Shown: positions 21,594-33,802 of the stretch, piece after piece
How the letters are laid out: every line of letters begins with the position of its first letter
How positions within the stretch are numbered: the first letter of the stretch is position 1
Source of the DNA: Calonectria ilicicola
Taxonomy: Eukaryota; Ascomycota; Sordariomycetes; Hypocreales; Nectriaceae
Assembly (NCBI GenBank): GCA_020809705.1
Contig: CP085828.1
Location: 1,612,001-1,676,000, forward strand
Direction: 5' to 3'
Length of the DNA: 64,000 bases
Translations under genes and position numbers: made by a program
The notes under the pieces: model-generated
Seen by the model: the letters and a program-made list of their open reading frames with translations, nothing else
Told to the model about the DNA's origin: nothing
Databases searched by the model: none

Positions 21594-23535
21594 GTTGAAA
21601 ATGAGGTGTGGTCGTGAGAAGGTAGATGTAGATGGTGTAAGTGACGGAAGCACGAGGCTGCTCAAGGCGCTGATGGTGAGGAAGAGAGAAAATAACTGAG
21701 GGATGAGGCCGAGCAGGAACGTCGAAGAAGGGCAAAGGTCCCTTAATATACTTGACAATACAGGCTAGATACGTATCTCGTCGTTGCCCCAAGACCCCCT
21801 CTTGGACCCCTCCAGACATAGATTATCCTGAGGCTAAAGGAGTGAGCCATTTTCTTCACTGCGCAACCTCAGCTCGCCCCACGATCTGAAGGCTGCCAGG
21901 GCACCCCAGCGGCACCGTGCTCCGTCCCCACGGGTCCGGGCCAGCAGCAAGAAGCGAGACAAAAACGCCACGCCCAGTGAGTGTCGACAGGAGACAACGT
22001 CCACGTCCCATAATGGGCCGACAGGGGGTGGGATATCGCACGGCTGGGACGGAATTGAACCTGCAGTCTAGTGTGTGTGTGTGGGCCGGCACGCCTTCTA
22101 GAAGACGCCGACGGGCATCGCTCTCAACCAATCTCCGTCGCCGATCCCACGCAATTAGGTCCACCGGTTGTCCACAGCGCAACAAAAAAAGGCGCGAAGC
22201 CGATGTTAATCGCCCTCCCCTCCGAATTCGACGGGGATTACTTGAGATGAATGTCATTGGCGGCACACGGCAGCAGGTACATGTATTCTGATCCGCCTTT
22301 CCCGGACTCTACTACTTTCTGGTCGCCGGTATTGGTCGGCGTCTTCAGAGGGTCTCGGACATCATGGCGACTCAGCGATGCCATCAAGACAACTAATTGA
22401 TCATGTGCCACTACCAAGCAACATCCGGTATTCTGGACGACGCCCCTTCATGCACGCTCGGCTATTTTATTCATTGATTGACTCCTGGTCTAGATGAAAA
22501 CACGTTCTCGATAGCCAAGAGAAAAAAAGAAAAAGAAAAAAAAAATCTCAGCCTAATCACGATCGTCCCCGTCCATAGTGCTTTTTCCACGTAGGTCAGC
22601 GATGTTTTTAGACCTAGCCAGTAACCTACCGTGTTGGTAGTGGCTGTGATGCTAGTGCTGGCGAGGGTACCTCGTCAGTGGGCTTGACAATCCTCATGAC
22701 GTTGAGTGATGTCCCGACTTCCCAACAGAGCATCGTGGGCAAAGTCATCCCCGCATTCGGGATCCACGATGGCCACATAGATGATTGGTTTGTGCCGCGA
22801 GGGGCCCCCGGTCAGCCCTCACCACATGTCCCTGAGAAATTCATGAGCATGCAACACCTTCGCAATTAGGTTGAAGCTTGATCATGAGGCTTTTATTAGG
22901 CTGTCTCAAGATAAGCCCTGTTAGACCCAATATAAAACGTAGGGTGGTCTAATCGATAAATGACCATTTGACAACCATGTTTGAGAGTGTAGTGTTTTGC
23001 TCCAATTGTCACTGAAACCACACCATCCCGTTATCGCTCACAGATCTTGTTCTGGACCCGCCCCATTGGGGACCGAAGCACACACGAAGTAATCAGAGCA
23101 ATAGAAGCTTACACATATGCATAACGTGTCGTCAAGACTGTTGCTTGGCAAAGCTTCGTCGTTGGCATCTTGGCGTTTTGAGGTATGATTTCGCAACGCC
23201 TTCCTTCTTGTTCGTCTGTTGCGGCTTGGCAGCATCCAAGCTACTGCAATTTAGTGGGCAAGTGATCCACAGCTGTTGCCATCCTCTCGGTGTCCCAATG
23301 GTCCATGTCGCGCTCCTTGATCTTCTCTCTGTCATGGGATATGGCCTGATGTTCAGGAAATATCGCTTTACAGAAGTGTCGAGATAACAGAATGATGTGC
23401 GACATCAGGTCATTTGCGATATCTTAGCCAGTATGGGAAAAGGCGGCATGCTGGGGTAAGGATAGGACCGAATCACTCATCAGGAGCCTATGCAGAATAG
23501 AGACACAGCAGACCATCAGGAAGACGTGAGGGTGT
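21594..23535. other. Intergenic region, no gene seen
   Basis: The stretch holds the promoter of the 65-residue gene (left) and the 3' region of the cyclin gene (right). There is an A-rich run at about 22522-22546 and a GTGTGTGTGT tract near 22072-22082. A tRNA-like T-loop string near 22050 fails to pair as a T stem. Short frames (63-96 codons) lack protein-like composition. Confidence 0.45.
21741..21750 (-). promoter_or_regulatory. TATA-like element upstream of the 65-residue gene
   Basis: The minus strand reads TATATTAAGG about 150 bp before the ATG at 21593, with a C/T-rich leader between them. This layout is often seen for strongly expressed fungal genes. Motif match only. Confidence 0.35.
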
Positions 23536-24518
23536 CTACCTTTTATCCATCATATCCATGATGCGCTGTTCTTCATCAACTTGTGTGGTGTCATGGCCAG
23601 CATGCAAACCCCTCTTGCGCATCTCGCCCTCCACAGCAGCTCGTGTAAGCATTCCACGAGTGAGCTGGGGTATCTCGTTCCGTTGCTTTTGCATGTAGTT
23701 TTCCACACTACGCATGGCTACGACCAGAAAACCCAACTCTTCCCTGTCAACGTCAAAAACCTCCCACCATGCACACTCGGGCATCTTGGCGCCTACGTCT
23801 CGTGCCGCGTTGTAGATCGCGGCGGTTGCGAGAGCATTGGGTTGGTGTGTAAGATAAACCATTTGTGGTGACAGCAGCGCTGCATTTAGGTACTGGATAG
23901 TACGAAGAGAGATGGTAGACTTGGATTTGGCAAGGAAATCGAGAGTTTGAAGGTAGGTAATGGCGAGAGCGTGAGGAAGGGAGACGTGGGTGTCATATGA
24001 GAGTGCGTATAGTATGCGAGCCTCGATGGTCAGGATTCGGTTCTTGAAGGCGAAGTAGTCGGCTTCCGATACGTAGTAAGATTTAGGGTCGTTCGCAGGA
24101 ACGTCTCGGGGAAGCGGAAATGAGGAGTTTTCTGAGAGTAGGTATGCATAAACATTCGACAGATCACGGGGAGACCGAGGCTCTGGGCCCATCTTGGCGA
24201 CGAGGTAGAGTGCAGCAGCGGAAGCGTCCTAAACGTTGTCAGCACTGCAGTGGAGGAAGAGTGGTCTACAAATCGCAACAGGGTGTACCGTACGCCAAAT
24301 TCATTCGCCATTGGGGAGTCAACTAGCCAGTATCGCGCAAGAATGACGTTTGCCTGGGCTGTCACCGACTGGGGAAGCTCGAGCAGCCGCCCAGCAGCTT
24401 GGGTGAGACATTGAGAGGCAATGAAGACTGCATCCTGTAGGTCCTGGGGCAGACTTGAAAAAGAGGATCGGTGGTACAGCTGGGATGCTGTCGCCAGGGG
24501 ATTCGTAAGATGCGACAT
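23536..24518 (-). CDS. Cyclin-box protein, L-type-like
   Basis: Two exons, 24518-24294 and 24228-23536, giving 305 residues. The donor is GTACGG and the acceptor TTTAG; the join restores an uninterrupted cyclin fold (ARYWLVDSP...EFG, then DASAAALYLVAK). The first cyclin box spans about residues 35-150, with ASQCLTQAAG, LARYW and the helix containing SPRDLSNVYAYLL. A second helical repeat follows (EARILYALSYDTHVSLPHA...), where the EARIL-LxYDTHV pattern resembles the EREVL-LGFDL helix of transcription/splicing cyclins (cyclin L, K and T). This points to a partner of a CDK in transcription or splicing rather than the G1/M cycle, but the subclass is inference. Divergent from SEH1 across 1.6 kb. 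Confidence 0.75.
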
Positions 24519-26141
24519 GTTGTTGGGTGCTGGCGATGGCGAGGAAGAGGGCAATGCGGATTGGCGGGTGTTTGGAGGCTGCAGACGCGAAGTTTTGCAA
24601 GGCTGTGACTTGGCTGACAGCTCTTTGCTGCCGATCACTCGTGTGGGGTGGCTGGTCGTTAGGCAGGGGAGGCTAGCAAGCGAGCGACAAAAAATGTGGC
24701 ACACTATTACAGAATGTAATCAAGAGACAAAAGAAGACGTAACGAAAGTGAAAGAAAATGAGTAAATGTATTAATGGTGAATAGTAAAATTAAGCTTGTT
24801 TTATTAATATATTTAATAATCTCAATTTCTTACTCGAATTAAATATTACAATTGATGAATTGGGAGAGAAGTCTGTATTATGTATGTGCTGTGTATTCTG
24901 TCAGCAGGAGACACAGCTTTCCCTATCCACCATGTGTTTACACAAATGGACGCTCAAGTTAAGAAGTCGCAATCCAAAACTAGGAAATTTAGCAACTTAG
25001 GCCAGTATTCTTATACTCATTTGGCAAAATTAATCTCGTAATAAAAGACGTATGAGCCCCACAGCCGTGACTAGCGATTTTTGGAAGAATGAACTGACCA
25101 TCATTCTCAAATCTAAAATATCATTCTTGCTGGGCAGGACTAACATCAAGAACAAATTTTGTTGATCCATTCTCAAGTAATGTTATATAAATATAGCGTG
25201 ATCGTGGAACTGCACTTGAGAAAGATGCCAAATGCTGACAGCGGCCATGTCGAAAAACACAGGATCTGTGCGGTTGATTCCAGATATGAAGAAAATCATG
25301 CATATTACCATCAGGCGTAGTCTAATTTAATTATTCTCTGGGGCTTTTTGAATATGAGAGGGAATGTTTCTTTAAACAGTGAATCATGTGAGTGACAGTG
25401 TCGCTGGCTGTCGGAGATGTGTCTCGGAGATTAAGCTGAACTGTATTGTGATTGATTCATCCATCACCTGCCTTTTGGGGTCCAATAGATTTATATTAAA
25501 AACATCCACAATAAGACGAAGGTAAGTAAAGAATATAGGAGGGGAAAGCGCCCCGTGAGCTTCAATTTCTCCCTTCACGCGGAACATTCACTCTCTAGAC
25601 CAGGTTGCGTGTAACAACGCCCTGTAGAGCTACTCGTGGTGTGTGCGTCAATGTCATCGCCACGGGGCAATCTACCTACAGTACAATCCCTGAAAGATTG
25701 TACCCCCTCTACCTTTTCCTACTATCTTCCAGGCAAATTATAAATAAATAAATGTTATATAAGAGTTCATTGTTATTTATTTATTCATTTTCTTTCTTTT
25801 ACTATCAGATTGATATCTCCGGGCGGTTGAGATCCATGCTGCTAAAGGTACGGAAGTCACAGGGGGACAATCTTTCAAGGGGTGTATTGTACATCTGCAC
25901 TGACAGGGATCTGAAGCTTGAGCCGCAGTGGAGCACACCTACCTAGGTACTCCAACAACACACCACCCATCACCAACCCGAAGTCGCAGCAACCGCGATC
26001 TCGACGGTGAAGACGTGCGCCGACGAACTTCCTCCGCCACTCATTTGCGCAAGGTCGCATCCCCATACCTCGCCGCATTCACCGGAACAGCCGCCTCGAT
26101 ATTCCTCCTCTTTCGGCTCGTCAGGCCCTTCCTCACCGACT
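24519..26141. other. A/T-rich divergent intergenic region
   Basis: The 1.6 kb lies between the cyclin and SEH1 starts. Much of 24770-25780 is clearly A/T-rich compared with the coding flanks, with strings of TTAATA/AATAAA type. It contains the fold-back element at 25681-25892. No coding frame is supportable. The A/T enrichment could reflect an old, mutated repeat, for example by repeat-induced point mutation, but that cannot be told from one copy. Confidence 0.5.
25681..25892. mobile_element. Candidate 212-bp fold-back element (MITE-like)
   Basis: Imperfect inverted termini flank an A/T-rich core. The left arm (25681-25714) has GTACAAT, then TGAAAGATTGT and a C run. The right arm (25854-25892) carries the reverse complement: a G run, ACAATCTTTCA, then ATTGTAC. 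The core has a second nested palindrome, AAATAAATAAATG near 25745 against CATTGTTATTTATTTATT near 25774. No coding capacity. No clear target-site duplication. It could be a decayed MITE or a chance fold-back in A/T-rich DNA. Confidence 0.4.
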
Positions 26142-27637
26142 ATGGCCTCCACTTCCATACCCCCTTCGCCCAACGAAGAAAAACCAAGCTTCGACCTCAA
26201 CTTCCAACACGGCCATAAGGACCTCGTCCAAGCTGTCGCATTCAACACATATGGCGACCGCTGCGCTACGGGCTCTGTTGACGGCAAGATCCGTGTCTTC
26301 AATCGCCACAAGGATGGCACCTGGCGCCTCTGCGACACATGGACTGCTCACGGCGGGGAGATCTTGGAGGTAAATGCATATTCCGTCCATGCAATCGCAA
26401 CATGATCTTGCATTTCTCAACATCTCACCACATTGTCCCACATTTCCAATCCCTCTCTTCATATATCTACCCAATGTCACCTCTGCCACGCATACAGGCT
26501 GCTAACTCTCAATTCCAGCTTCAATGGCTCCCCTCCACGGTCTACCCCAATCTGATTGCTTCTCTTGGCATTGAAGGCTGGTTCCGCCTCTGGACGGAAG
26601 ATCCTTCCGCCGCACCAGGGCGCCGCTTCTGTACGGGACGATCTGGCAACGGCAAACCTGCCTTCGACACACGATCCAACAAAGCTCCATACCGATCATT
26701 CTCAATGAAACATAACGAAGAGACCCGTCATACTTACCTTGCCTTGCTGGCAACCGACGGTCGTCTGACAATTTATGAAAATGACCAACCTGAGAACCTT
26801 ACAGAGTATGCATCGATAGACGAATTCACGGTTGCTCCCAAGCCTAGTCGTGGCGAAGAACTCGCATTCCGCGTCAGATTTGATCCAAACCCGGAGCCCT
26901 GCTATACTGCATTGCGTGCTGGTGTACCTGCCGATTCCCTTGGTCTCGTTGTGGCGGCAATGAACACCGTTAAAGTCTACCGATCTCGCGATGTAGTTGC
27001 AACATCAATGGGCGTCCAACAAACTCAAAAGGAATTTTACCTAGCCGTGGAGATACATGGACACCGAGGCTTGGTCCGCGATGTAGCCTGGGCCCCAGGA
27101 AATATCAGAGGCTACGATATCATAGCAACTGCTTGCCAAGATGGTTATGCTCGTGTGTTCCGAGTCGAGACGCCCTATTCAGAGGATGACGGCAAATCAT
27201 GGTCTGCTGCGGACCTGCTTAGATCGACGCCATATCAAACCTCGAGAGACCCGTCATCCCAGAGTAAGCCCAATGGCGGCGGAGCCCCCAGCGAAAGATC
27301 GCAGCCACAAACCCCTCAATACCTCCCCCAGCAGCAACATCAGTCTCACCACCAGCATCATCCATCCACTCTCAGCGCCAGCCTTGCCAAGTCAGGCAAT
27401 CCCAGCGATCGCCACTGGGCAGGCGAGCCAGGTCAGGTACAACACACAGTTGAAGAGATCTCTCGACTGGATAACCACCGAACACCCGTCTGGCGTGTTG
27501 GCTTTGATGATGATGGCCAAATTCTTGGCAGCACAGGAGACGATGGTCGGTTACTATGCTACCGCCAAAAACCAGATGGTGCGTGGGCAAAGAGCTCGGA
27601 GCTAGCAATGGTAAAACAGCGCATGGCCACGCCATAA
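26142..27637 (+). CDS. SEH1: Nucleoporin Seh1 (WD40 repeat)
   Basis: Seh1 is a beta-propeller shared by the Nup84/Nup107 nuclear-pore subcomplex and the SEA/GATOR complex that controls TORC1 at the vacuole. Exons 26142-26369 and 26519-27637 give 448 residues. WD-type segments are visible: HGHKDLVQAVAFNTYGDRCATGS (residues 20-50), WTAHGGEILELQWLPS, and EIHGHRGLVRDVAWAP with a following IATACQDGYARVF. The C-terminal blade is TPVWRVGFDDDGQILGSTGDDG. A Gln/His/Ser-rich insert (about residues 310-360) is longer than in the yeast protein (349 residues), which explains the greater length. Start chosen at 26142; the open frame upstream has no ATG. Two in-frame acceptors exist for the intron (after 26497 or 26518); the second has a good branch site (GCTAAC) just before it. 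Confidence 0.92.
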
Positions 27638-28560
27638 ATCAAATAACAACTCTGCAAAACTGATTAAAACAGTCCCGATGGCGTCGTAATGTATTCACAA
27701 GCCACATCAGTCATGATGGTGTCGTTGCTTGGGCATGATGATGCTCAAGCTAGAGCACCCACGCTTTTTAGGGTCTCCAGCGGAGCCAGAGGTAGTTTGA
27801 TGACTCCTCAGCACACAAGCCTACAAACTGCACTACGCCAAATTGGCAACCCCAGATTACAATAACCTCAACGAGAAACTGTGAACGATGAATATATGGA
27901 GCGCTCTGCTAACAACTCCTCATCAGTCCTATATCAAAATTCCTGGGCCATTCGCAACATTGGATTGCAAACAGACGAGACACAAAGATGGTTTCAATAA
28001 CATGGTGATATTGGTATACTCGGGAAAAGACATTAAGAAGCCACCATAGCTTCAGTTGCGGACTAGAATGCAATGTTAGATTCATTTTACTACAGCTCAC
28101 ACATGCACATGCTTCATTGTTCGATTTGAAGACGTGGAACGATGAACACTTCAAGAATATTTTGTCTTTTTTTTTTCTAATTTTCGAATATCTCCAAAGC
28201 GAGGGTGACAAAACATTTAGTCTCCACTTCTTAGGATAGGCCAATAAAGGCAATTTGCTCTTTCTTCGGCGCCCAATCTAGTCTGGCGTATTGAAAATAG
28301 TAATAGACACATGAAAAAGAAAAGACGCATGCCAAACCCCCGATAAACGCCATTCATAAATCAAATGTTTTGGTTTTGCGTCAACAAGCCGTAGTTCAGT
28401 GAGAGGTGAGTATTGCCGCATGACTTCACATGACTGCCTTCCAGCATCGACAACCTATAGGAGCCGGCCGATATGATCTCTCCCTCCGACTATTTCCCAG
28501 TCATGCCACGGAATCAATTATCCATTCGTTCCTTCATCATTAAGCATTTTTCTAGCTCAC
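27638..28560. other. Convergent intergenic region (SEH1 and OLE1 3' ends)
   Basis: Facing stop codons at 27637 and 28561. The stretch should hold both 3' untranslated regions. There is an A/T-rich part with a T run near 28167-28176. No gene seen. Confidence 0.5.
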
Positions 28561-30070
28561 TCAAGCGGCATCAGCACTGGCGGCAGGCTGAACAACCTTG
28601 GTGGCCTGAGTACCGGCGCGAACAATGCGTGCACCGGCGGAGTCGTTCATATAGGTAACGTCCTTGTTCTCGAACTGAGCACGCTTCCAGATCTCAACTT
28701 CACATCCGCCACGGAGAACACCGACACGCATGGTAGAGAGCAGGTTGTGGGCAGCGTTGGAGTGGTTGTAAACACCACCGTTGAAGATAGCGGTAGCATC
28801 TTTGCCGATAGCAGAGTTGATGAGAGCCTTGCCACCAGGGTGGTCCTTGATGAAATCGGTCACATCGTGAATGACACCAGCGATGGCAACAAGACCCTTT
28901 CCAGCCTTGGCCTCAGCAACAAAGTCATCCCAGTTGACGACGGGGAGCTGCTCGAGGGGAATACCCCAGTCAAGAGTGGCACGCTTCTGGTCAAGCTTCT
29001 TCTGGAGCTGTTGAACACGACCCTTCTCAATCTCGTTCTCACGGAACTGCTTGAGGTCATAGGCAAGGCCGAGCTGCTTCCAGATCCAGATGCTCCACTT
29101 GGTAGGGTCGTACTGGTACCACTCAATGGCGTTGCGGTAGTCGGATGGGAATTCGTGGTGGAAGTTGTGGTATCCCTCTCCAAGAGTGAGCAGAGCAGTG
29201 AAGACGTGGTCACGAGGGGAGTTGCGGTCATCGAAAGGCTGGTCACCGAGCCAGTGAGCAATGGAGTTGATGCAGAAGGTAGCCTGCTGGACAAAGCAAA
29301 CACGGAGGATGCCGGCATAAACGAAGCCACCGAGCCAGTCACCCCAGCCCAGACCAGCGACAAGGGTTGGGAAAGCGAGGGCCATGACGAGGGCACACTT
29401 GATGAAGTTCTTGTGCTGCCACACAACAATGGGATCCTCGTTGAGATCAGTGATATCGGTTCGGCCCTGCTTCTTGGGGTTCTGCTTGAAAACCATCCAG
29501 CCAAGGTGGGAGTAGAGGAGACCCTTGCGAACAGAGTAGGGGTCCTTCTCGGTATCGGTATATCGGTGGTGAACACGGTGACCGTACGACCACCATCGAA
29601 TAGAACCCTCGATGGCACCGGATCCAACGGCTGCGAGGTAGATCTTAAGGAGAGTAGTGCCCTTGTAGGCGGAGTGAGACCACATACGATGGTATCCTAT
29701 AAGCATGGTTAGAATATGTTGAAGCAGGTCGCTGAATCAGGGCGCGCCAGTGCGGGATGAACATACCAGCAGTAATGCCCAGACCAGTGTTGAAGTAGTA
29801 GATCACAGCCCAGAGAGCAGTGTATCGGTGGAGAGGTACCCAGTAGGCAGAGACGAAGCCAATTATGGGAATAATGACGATAAGAGTGGTGTTGAGCCAG
29901 TTAATGTGCTGGTACCAGTTGGACCATGTCATGGGAAGGTCGGAGATGTGAGGCTTGTTGGCCTTGTTGGCATCAATCTTGGCTGAGGTGTTGCCTCGAA
30001 GAGGAACATAGTCCTTGGTGCCATCGGGAAAGGCGGCGGCAGCCTTGGCGTCCACAGAGGACGACGACAT
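28561..30070 (-). CDS. OLE1: Acyl-CoA delta-9 desaturase with fused cytochrome b5 domain
   Basis: Endoplasmic-reticulum stearoyl-CoA desaturase that puts the first double bond into palmitoyl- and stearoyl-CoA. Exons 30070-29767 and 29696-28561 give 479 residues. The three histidine boxes of the di-iron centre are present: HRMWSH (about residue 104), HRVHH (about 141) and HNFHH (about 281). Hydrophobic segments lie before the first box and between the second and third. The C-terminal cytochrome b5 domain carries the haem-ligand HPGGK at about residue 385 and a second ligand in the NHSNAAH region; this fusion is typical of fungal Ole1 and supplies electrons directly. The intron falls just before GYHRMW. 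Start taken at MSSSSVDAK; the frame upstream has only a TTG. The long antisense frame (28747-29712) is a shadow. Confidence 0.95.
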
Positions 30071-30290
30071 CTTAGCGAGGTTTGGTGATATCGAAGACAA
30101 GTTGTCGGTCGAACCCGGGTGGGAGGAGGATTCTCGTTCACAGTGAAGTGACGAGTTTGCTGGTCTTCTCGAGAGAAGGTTGACGAGGCTCTTAAGGCAG
30201 AGAAGAGACCCTCGCTGAAAGCGTTATAGAGAAGAGAAGAATGGATTGGGGGCTATCACAGCAAACCGGTTGGGGAGGAGCCAAAAGGCC

Positions 30291-30298
30291 TTTATACA
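30291..30298 (-). promoter_or_regulatory. TATA box candidate of OLE1
   Basis: The minus strand reads TGTATAAAGGCC around here, a good TATAAA match, about 220 bp before the ATG at 30070. Position and strand fit a TATA-driven promoter for a strongly expressed desaturase gene. The transcription start itself is not shown by the sequence. Confidence 0.45.
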
Positions 30299-33200
30299 AT
30301 GAGAGGCGACCCGGACCCGGGCGAGGTGGATAAGTGGAAGGGAACAGGAAAGGGAAACAGCAGGGAGGATGTGTGGGCTAGGGCAGGGGTGTGCGTAGTG
30401 AAGTATTGAGAGGCGGGCGGCGGCACAACAAGACGAGACGATATGCGCACAAGGAGGCCAAAGGATCTGGAGCGAATTGTAGGGGCCCCCTGTTGGTTCT
30501 CTGTTGGATGCGGGCCCGTTTGCTGCTGGCTGGTTTTGGTCGCTAATCGGAGGAGGTATGCGAGCAAGAATGGAAAGCACAGTGAGGCAGTGAAAGCAAG
30601 GGCATTGGGAATGGGAGCATTTATGGCAATGCAATGGGCTGAGTTTGGCAATTGCATGAGCCTCTCTGCGTCAGTGAACAGGCATACGTGCCTCATCAAT
30701 AGGGAATCCAGGCAATAGACCTAATATCACAATGGGTATCACAAGGTATGTGAGCCTTGTCGAAGTGTAACCGTCGAATGCACAGCTGTTGGTTTTTCCA
30801 CCACCCACCCCCCTAGGAGCTACACCCCCTCAGCAACAAAAAAAAATCCTTTGGGGAAGGACGGACGGAAGGCAACCCTGCCTCGGCCGTCGCTCTCAGA
30901 TACACGGCGAACCCAGTAGTCCCCGGTTTCTTCCCGGTACATGGCCGAAATAGATACCTAGCGAGTACCTGGTCGCATGTCTAAAATGCGAAGGCTGGTC
31001 CTGTGGAACGTGTGGAACGCACCCAGCGTTTGGTGGAAACCTGCCATGCCATGTGGCGACTCATGCCAAACTGTTGACGAGTACCTCGCAGGTACTGTAC
31101 GCGTACATTGAATTGCCTTTTTGTCTGGGTTTCCTCCTTAGCCCAGTTCACATGGAGATGGCCCTCACACAATCTCTCTCTGCTTGCTCATCGATTGCCA
31201 CGAAACTTGTTGACCTAGGGCCTGGGCGGCTTCTTCAGCGGCTACCGTGTCCTTGATTCAGTTGATGCTTATGCACGTCCCTACGCCACTGATATCGGAT
31301 TGCTCGGCCCCCATGCCTTGACCATCGAGATGCTATCTAGATGTTGACCCGAGATGACCCCAAGAATCAGAATAATGCCAGAAAATCAGCCCATGAGTGG
31401 GAAATCCGCAGTCTGGCATTCGACAATTGGTGCCCCAGTAGCCTGGGGGTCTGGCGGGGAACATGATGCAGACCCAGTCAGTACAATTTTTTTTTCTTCT
31501 TTTGCCTCTTGTTCCAAGGTGGAACCTCAAGTTCTGTCTTGCGATTCCCAACATCCCACAATACCTCCCCCACCCTTTCCCCAACAACTTTTTCTTCCCA
31601 GGGTCTCTCCGCTGGTCAGTGCGGGCAGCAGACCAATCAGCGCCAGGGTCCCTGTCCTCCCGCTCGGGAGCGATGGTAATTTTTTTTTTTCGGCAGGTAC
31701 CATGTCGCAGAAACCTGGCTGGCAGGGTACTTTGGGTGACTTTTTCATGCTCAGGGAGGCGCTGAGCCAACTGCATCATCTGAAGAGCCGGCGCGTGCCT
31801 TGCAGCTCCCAGGGCGGCAGGGGAAGCTCCGCAAGCTCCGGCGTTTTGGCAGGGCAAACGCTCGGCTCTGACGCGGAGCTCCGTTGGTCCCCAAAGTGTT
31901 CTGCAATGCCAGTCTAAGACACAGCGGCAAGCACACACGACACACGACATCAAACACGGGGGTGCGACAAAGCCGGTAGAAGCAGTCCGCACAGAAAATA
32001 TTTGGAGCATCACCTCCATTCAGGCTGTGCTATAATGTGCAAACTCAACCGCTAGGTGATAGTAGTTGCAAATGGCACAATATCCGTGATGCCGGCCGGC
32101 ACGCACGCACTATCCCTTTGGGCCCGGCGCAGGTGTCTTAACGTTATCAAGCTGCCCTACAGCAGCACGCACAAAAATACAAACTAACAAATTAATCACA
32201 GTCAACCTCAGTGACATAACTGATGATATATTCCATCACTCACTGGCGTTCGTATTAAGTTGCCAGCATAGTTCAACTGCCGCGTACCCTAACTCAATGC
32301 ATTCGGTCCTACGTACAAAGTACCTTGCCTTGGATATCACCCATCCATTCCATTCTCTCGGAGACATCTGATATCATAAGGCAGCCATGTGGTTAGGATT
32401 CCCCACGTATTGTCGCGCCAGCGCTTCCTACCCGAACGTCAGATCGTTCAGGTATTCATCCTGGAGTCTAACATCCATGCCCTCTGGCTCTCCCAACAAC
32501 CTACAGTGGCCAATCCAAGCCACCGAATCACCACGGCCGTCAAGCGTATGAGTAAGAACCCTCGGTGTAAATTGGGTCCCCCGTTTCCCCAACCTTGACT
32601 TTGCCAACCCACGGCGTCCATCAGGGCGCCAGGGCACCAGGGCACCAGAGATGCCTCGGCCCATCTCCCATAGCTTGTGACACAATACACCATTAAGCGG
32701 GTGTTGGTGCACGCAAATCAACCATGCCATGATCTAGCAGCGCTTTTTCCCCCAGCTTTTCCCCAACAGAAACCGTAGATCGCTTGCGCCAAGCTCAGCA
32801 GCGAATCGGCGCTTGGGCCTTGCGCCTCGGTTGCGTCGATTTCCTGTTGTGGAAATCCGACAGTGCCTCAGTCATTGATGCTCGGAATCCCATCGTTGGG
32901 TCGCATTGGCCCGTGATTATGTTGAAGATACTCGTTAAGCATGGAATCTATTTCGAACCCACATCAACAGGTCCGAGCCATCAATTCTTCATCAATCTTT
33001 TGAATGATCTGGGCTGCAGCTTGGTGCTTGCCCGAGTATCTTTCTTTTTTCTTCCCCTTCTCTATTCAATCTCTCCTTCATATTGAATGACATGGGCTTT
33101 AAATCAAGACGCAGACCAGGGCAAGGTCTAATGTGGAATGAATGGAGGAGAATAGCCTTTGCCCAGTTGTGAATCACGTGCCCTGGTCCATATCTGATCC

Positions 33201-33302
33201 TTCCAGAAGGATTCCATGATGATACGCTATCTCCTTTTTCACCTGTCAAGATAAGATAACCAACCGCTCAAACTTGCGCGACAGTGCTGAGCAAATTTTG
33301 TA

Positions 33303-33416
33303 CAGGCCACAAGCCCCAGAAAGGTTATTTGATTTGTATGGCCAGTAGGTACTTTTTCTCGTAATCTTGCAGCACTAGTACTCTGACCAGTTAACCTTTC
33401 TGGGGCTTGTGGCCTG
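33303..33416. mobile_element. Candidate 114-bp mariner-type MITE with TA flanks
   Basis: The left end reads CAGGCCACAAGCCCCAGAAA then GGTTA, and the right end is its exact reverse complement, so the terminal repeats are 25 bp and perfect. Both ends are bordered by TA (33301-33302 and 33417-33418), the target-site duplication of Tc1/mariner elements, which themselves often start with CAG. The 64-bp middle has no coding capacity. Perfect arms imply recent insertion or selection for the hairpin. The alternative is a non-mobile stem-loop; the paired TA and the CAG start favour the MITE. Confidence 0.6.
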
Positions 33417-33802
33417 TATCAGCTTGTGTTAATAAGCCCTATTCTAATTATATCAGGGGGTTTACATTTCGCTTTCCATAGATTCATCAGTCTTGGTAAC
33501 AGCCATAGTTGTGAGTATAATGCCTTGGATACAAAATTGCTCCAAGGGACAGATATTGAGCTTGCCAGAAAAAAATAATAATAACCTCTATTCAGTTGAA
33601 TCATCGCAGCACTAGTTCCTTTTAAATCGTCCCAAATCCATTAACCAATTCATGATGATCATGCTCACCGTTGCAATGCAAATAAATCCCCGTCCAATTA
33701 CCAACCCAAAGAAGAAAAAAACATCGGTTACAAGTATACATGCGATGTTGAGCCATCAGTAGAATGGAAGAACAAAAGAAATAGTAAATGCACAAAGGAA
33801 CG

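Larger units (their letters stand above)
30071..33802. other. Long spacer upstream of OLE1
   Basis: The 3.7 kb holds the OLE1 promoter at its left end and the 3' region of the kinase-like gene at its right. 30300-30700 looks like ordinary promoter DNA. Two overlapping frames on opposite strands near 31333-32019 are Cys/Trp/Arg-rich and not protein-like. Short direct repeats of GGGCACCA occur near 32626-32648. The MITE candidate at 33303-33416 lies here. No gene is supportable. Confidence 0.45.

Noticed and set aside
22010..22090. tRNA-like T-loop string (minus strand GGTTCAATTCC)
   Set aside because: Only three of five T-stem pairs form and no anticodon arm could be placed.
28747..29712. 321-codon frame antisense to OLE1
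   Set aside because: It lies exactly opposite the desaturase exon 2; its composition (Val, Leu, Gly, Glu-rich) mirrors the codon bias of the real gene.
31333..32019. Overlapping 228- and 187-codon frames on opposite strands
   Set aside because: Both are Cys/Trp/Arg- or Ser/Pro-rich with no domain; mutual overlap in GC-rich non-coding DNA is the simplest explanation.
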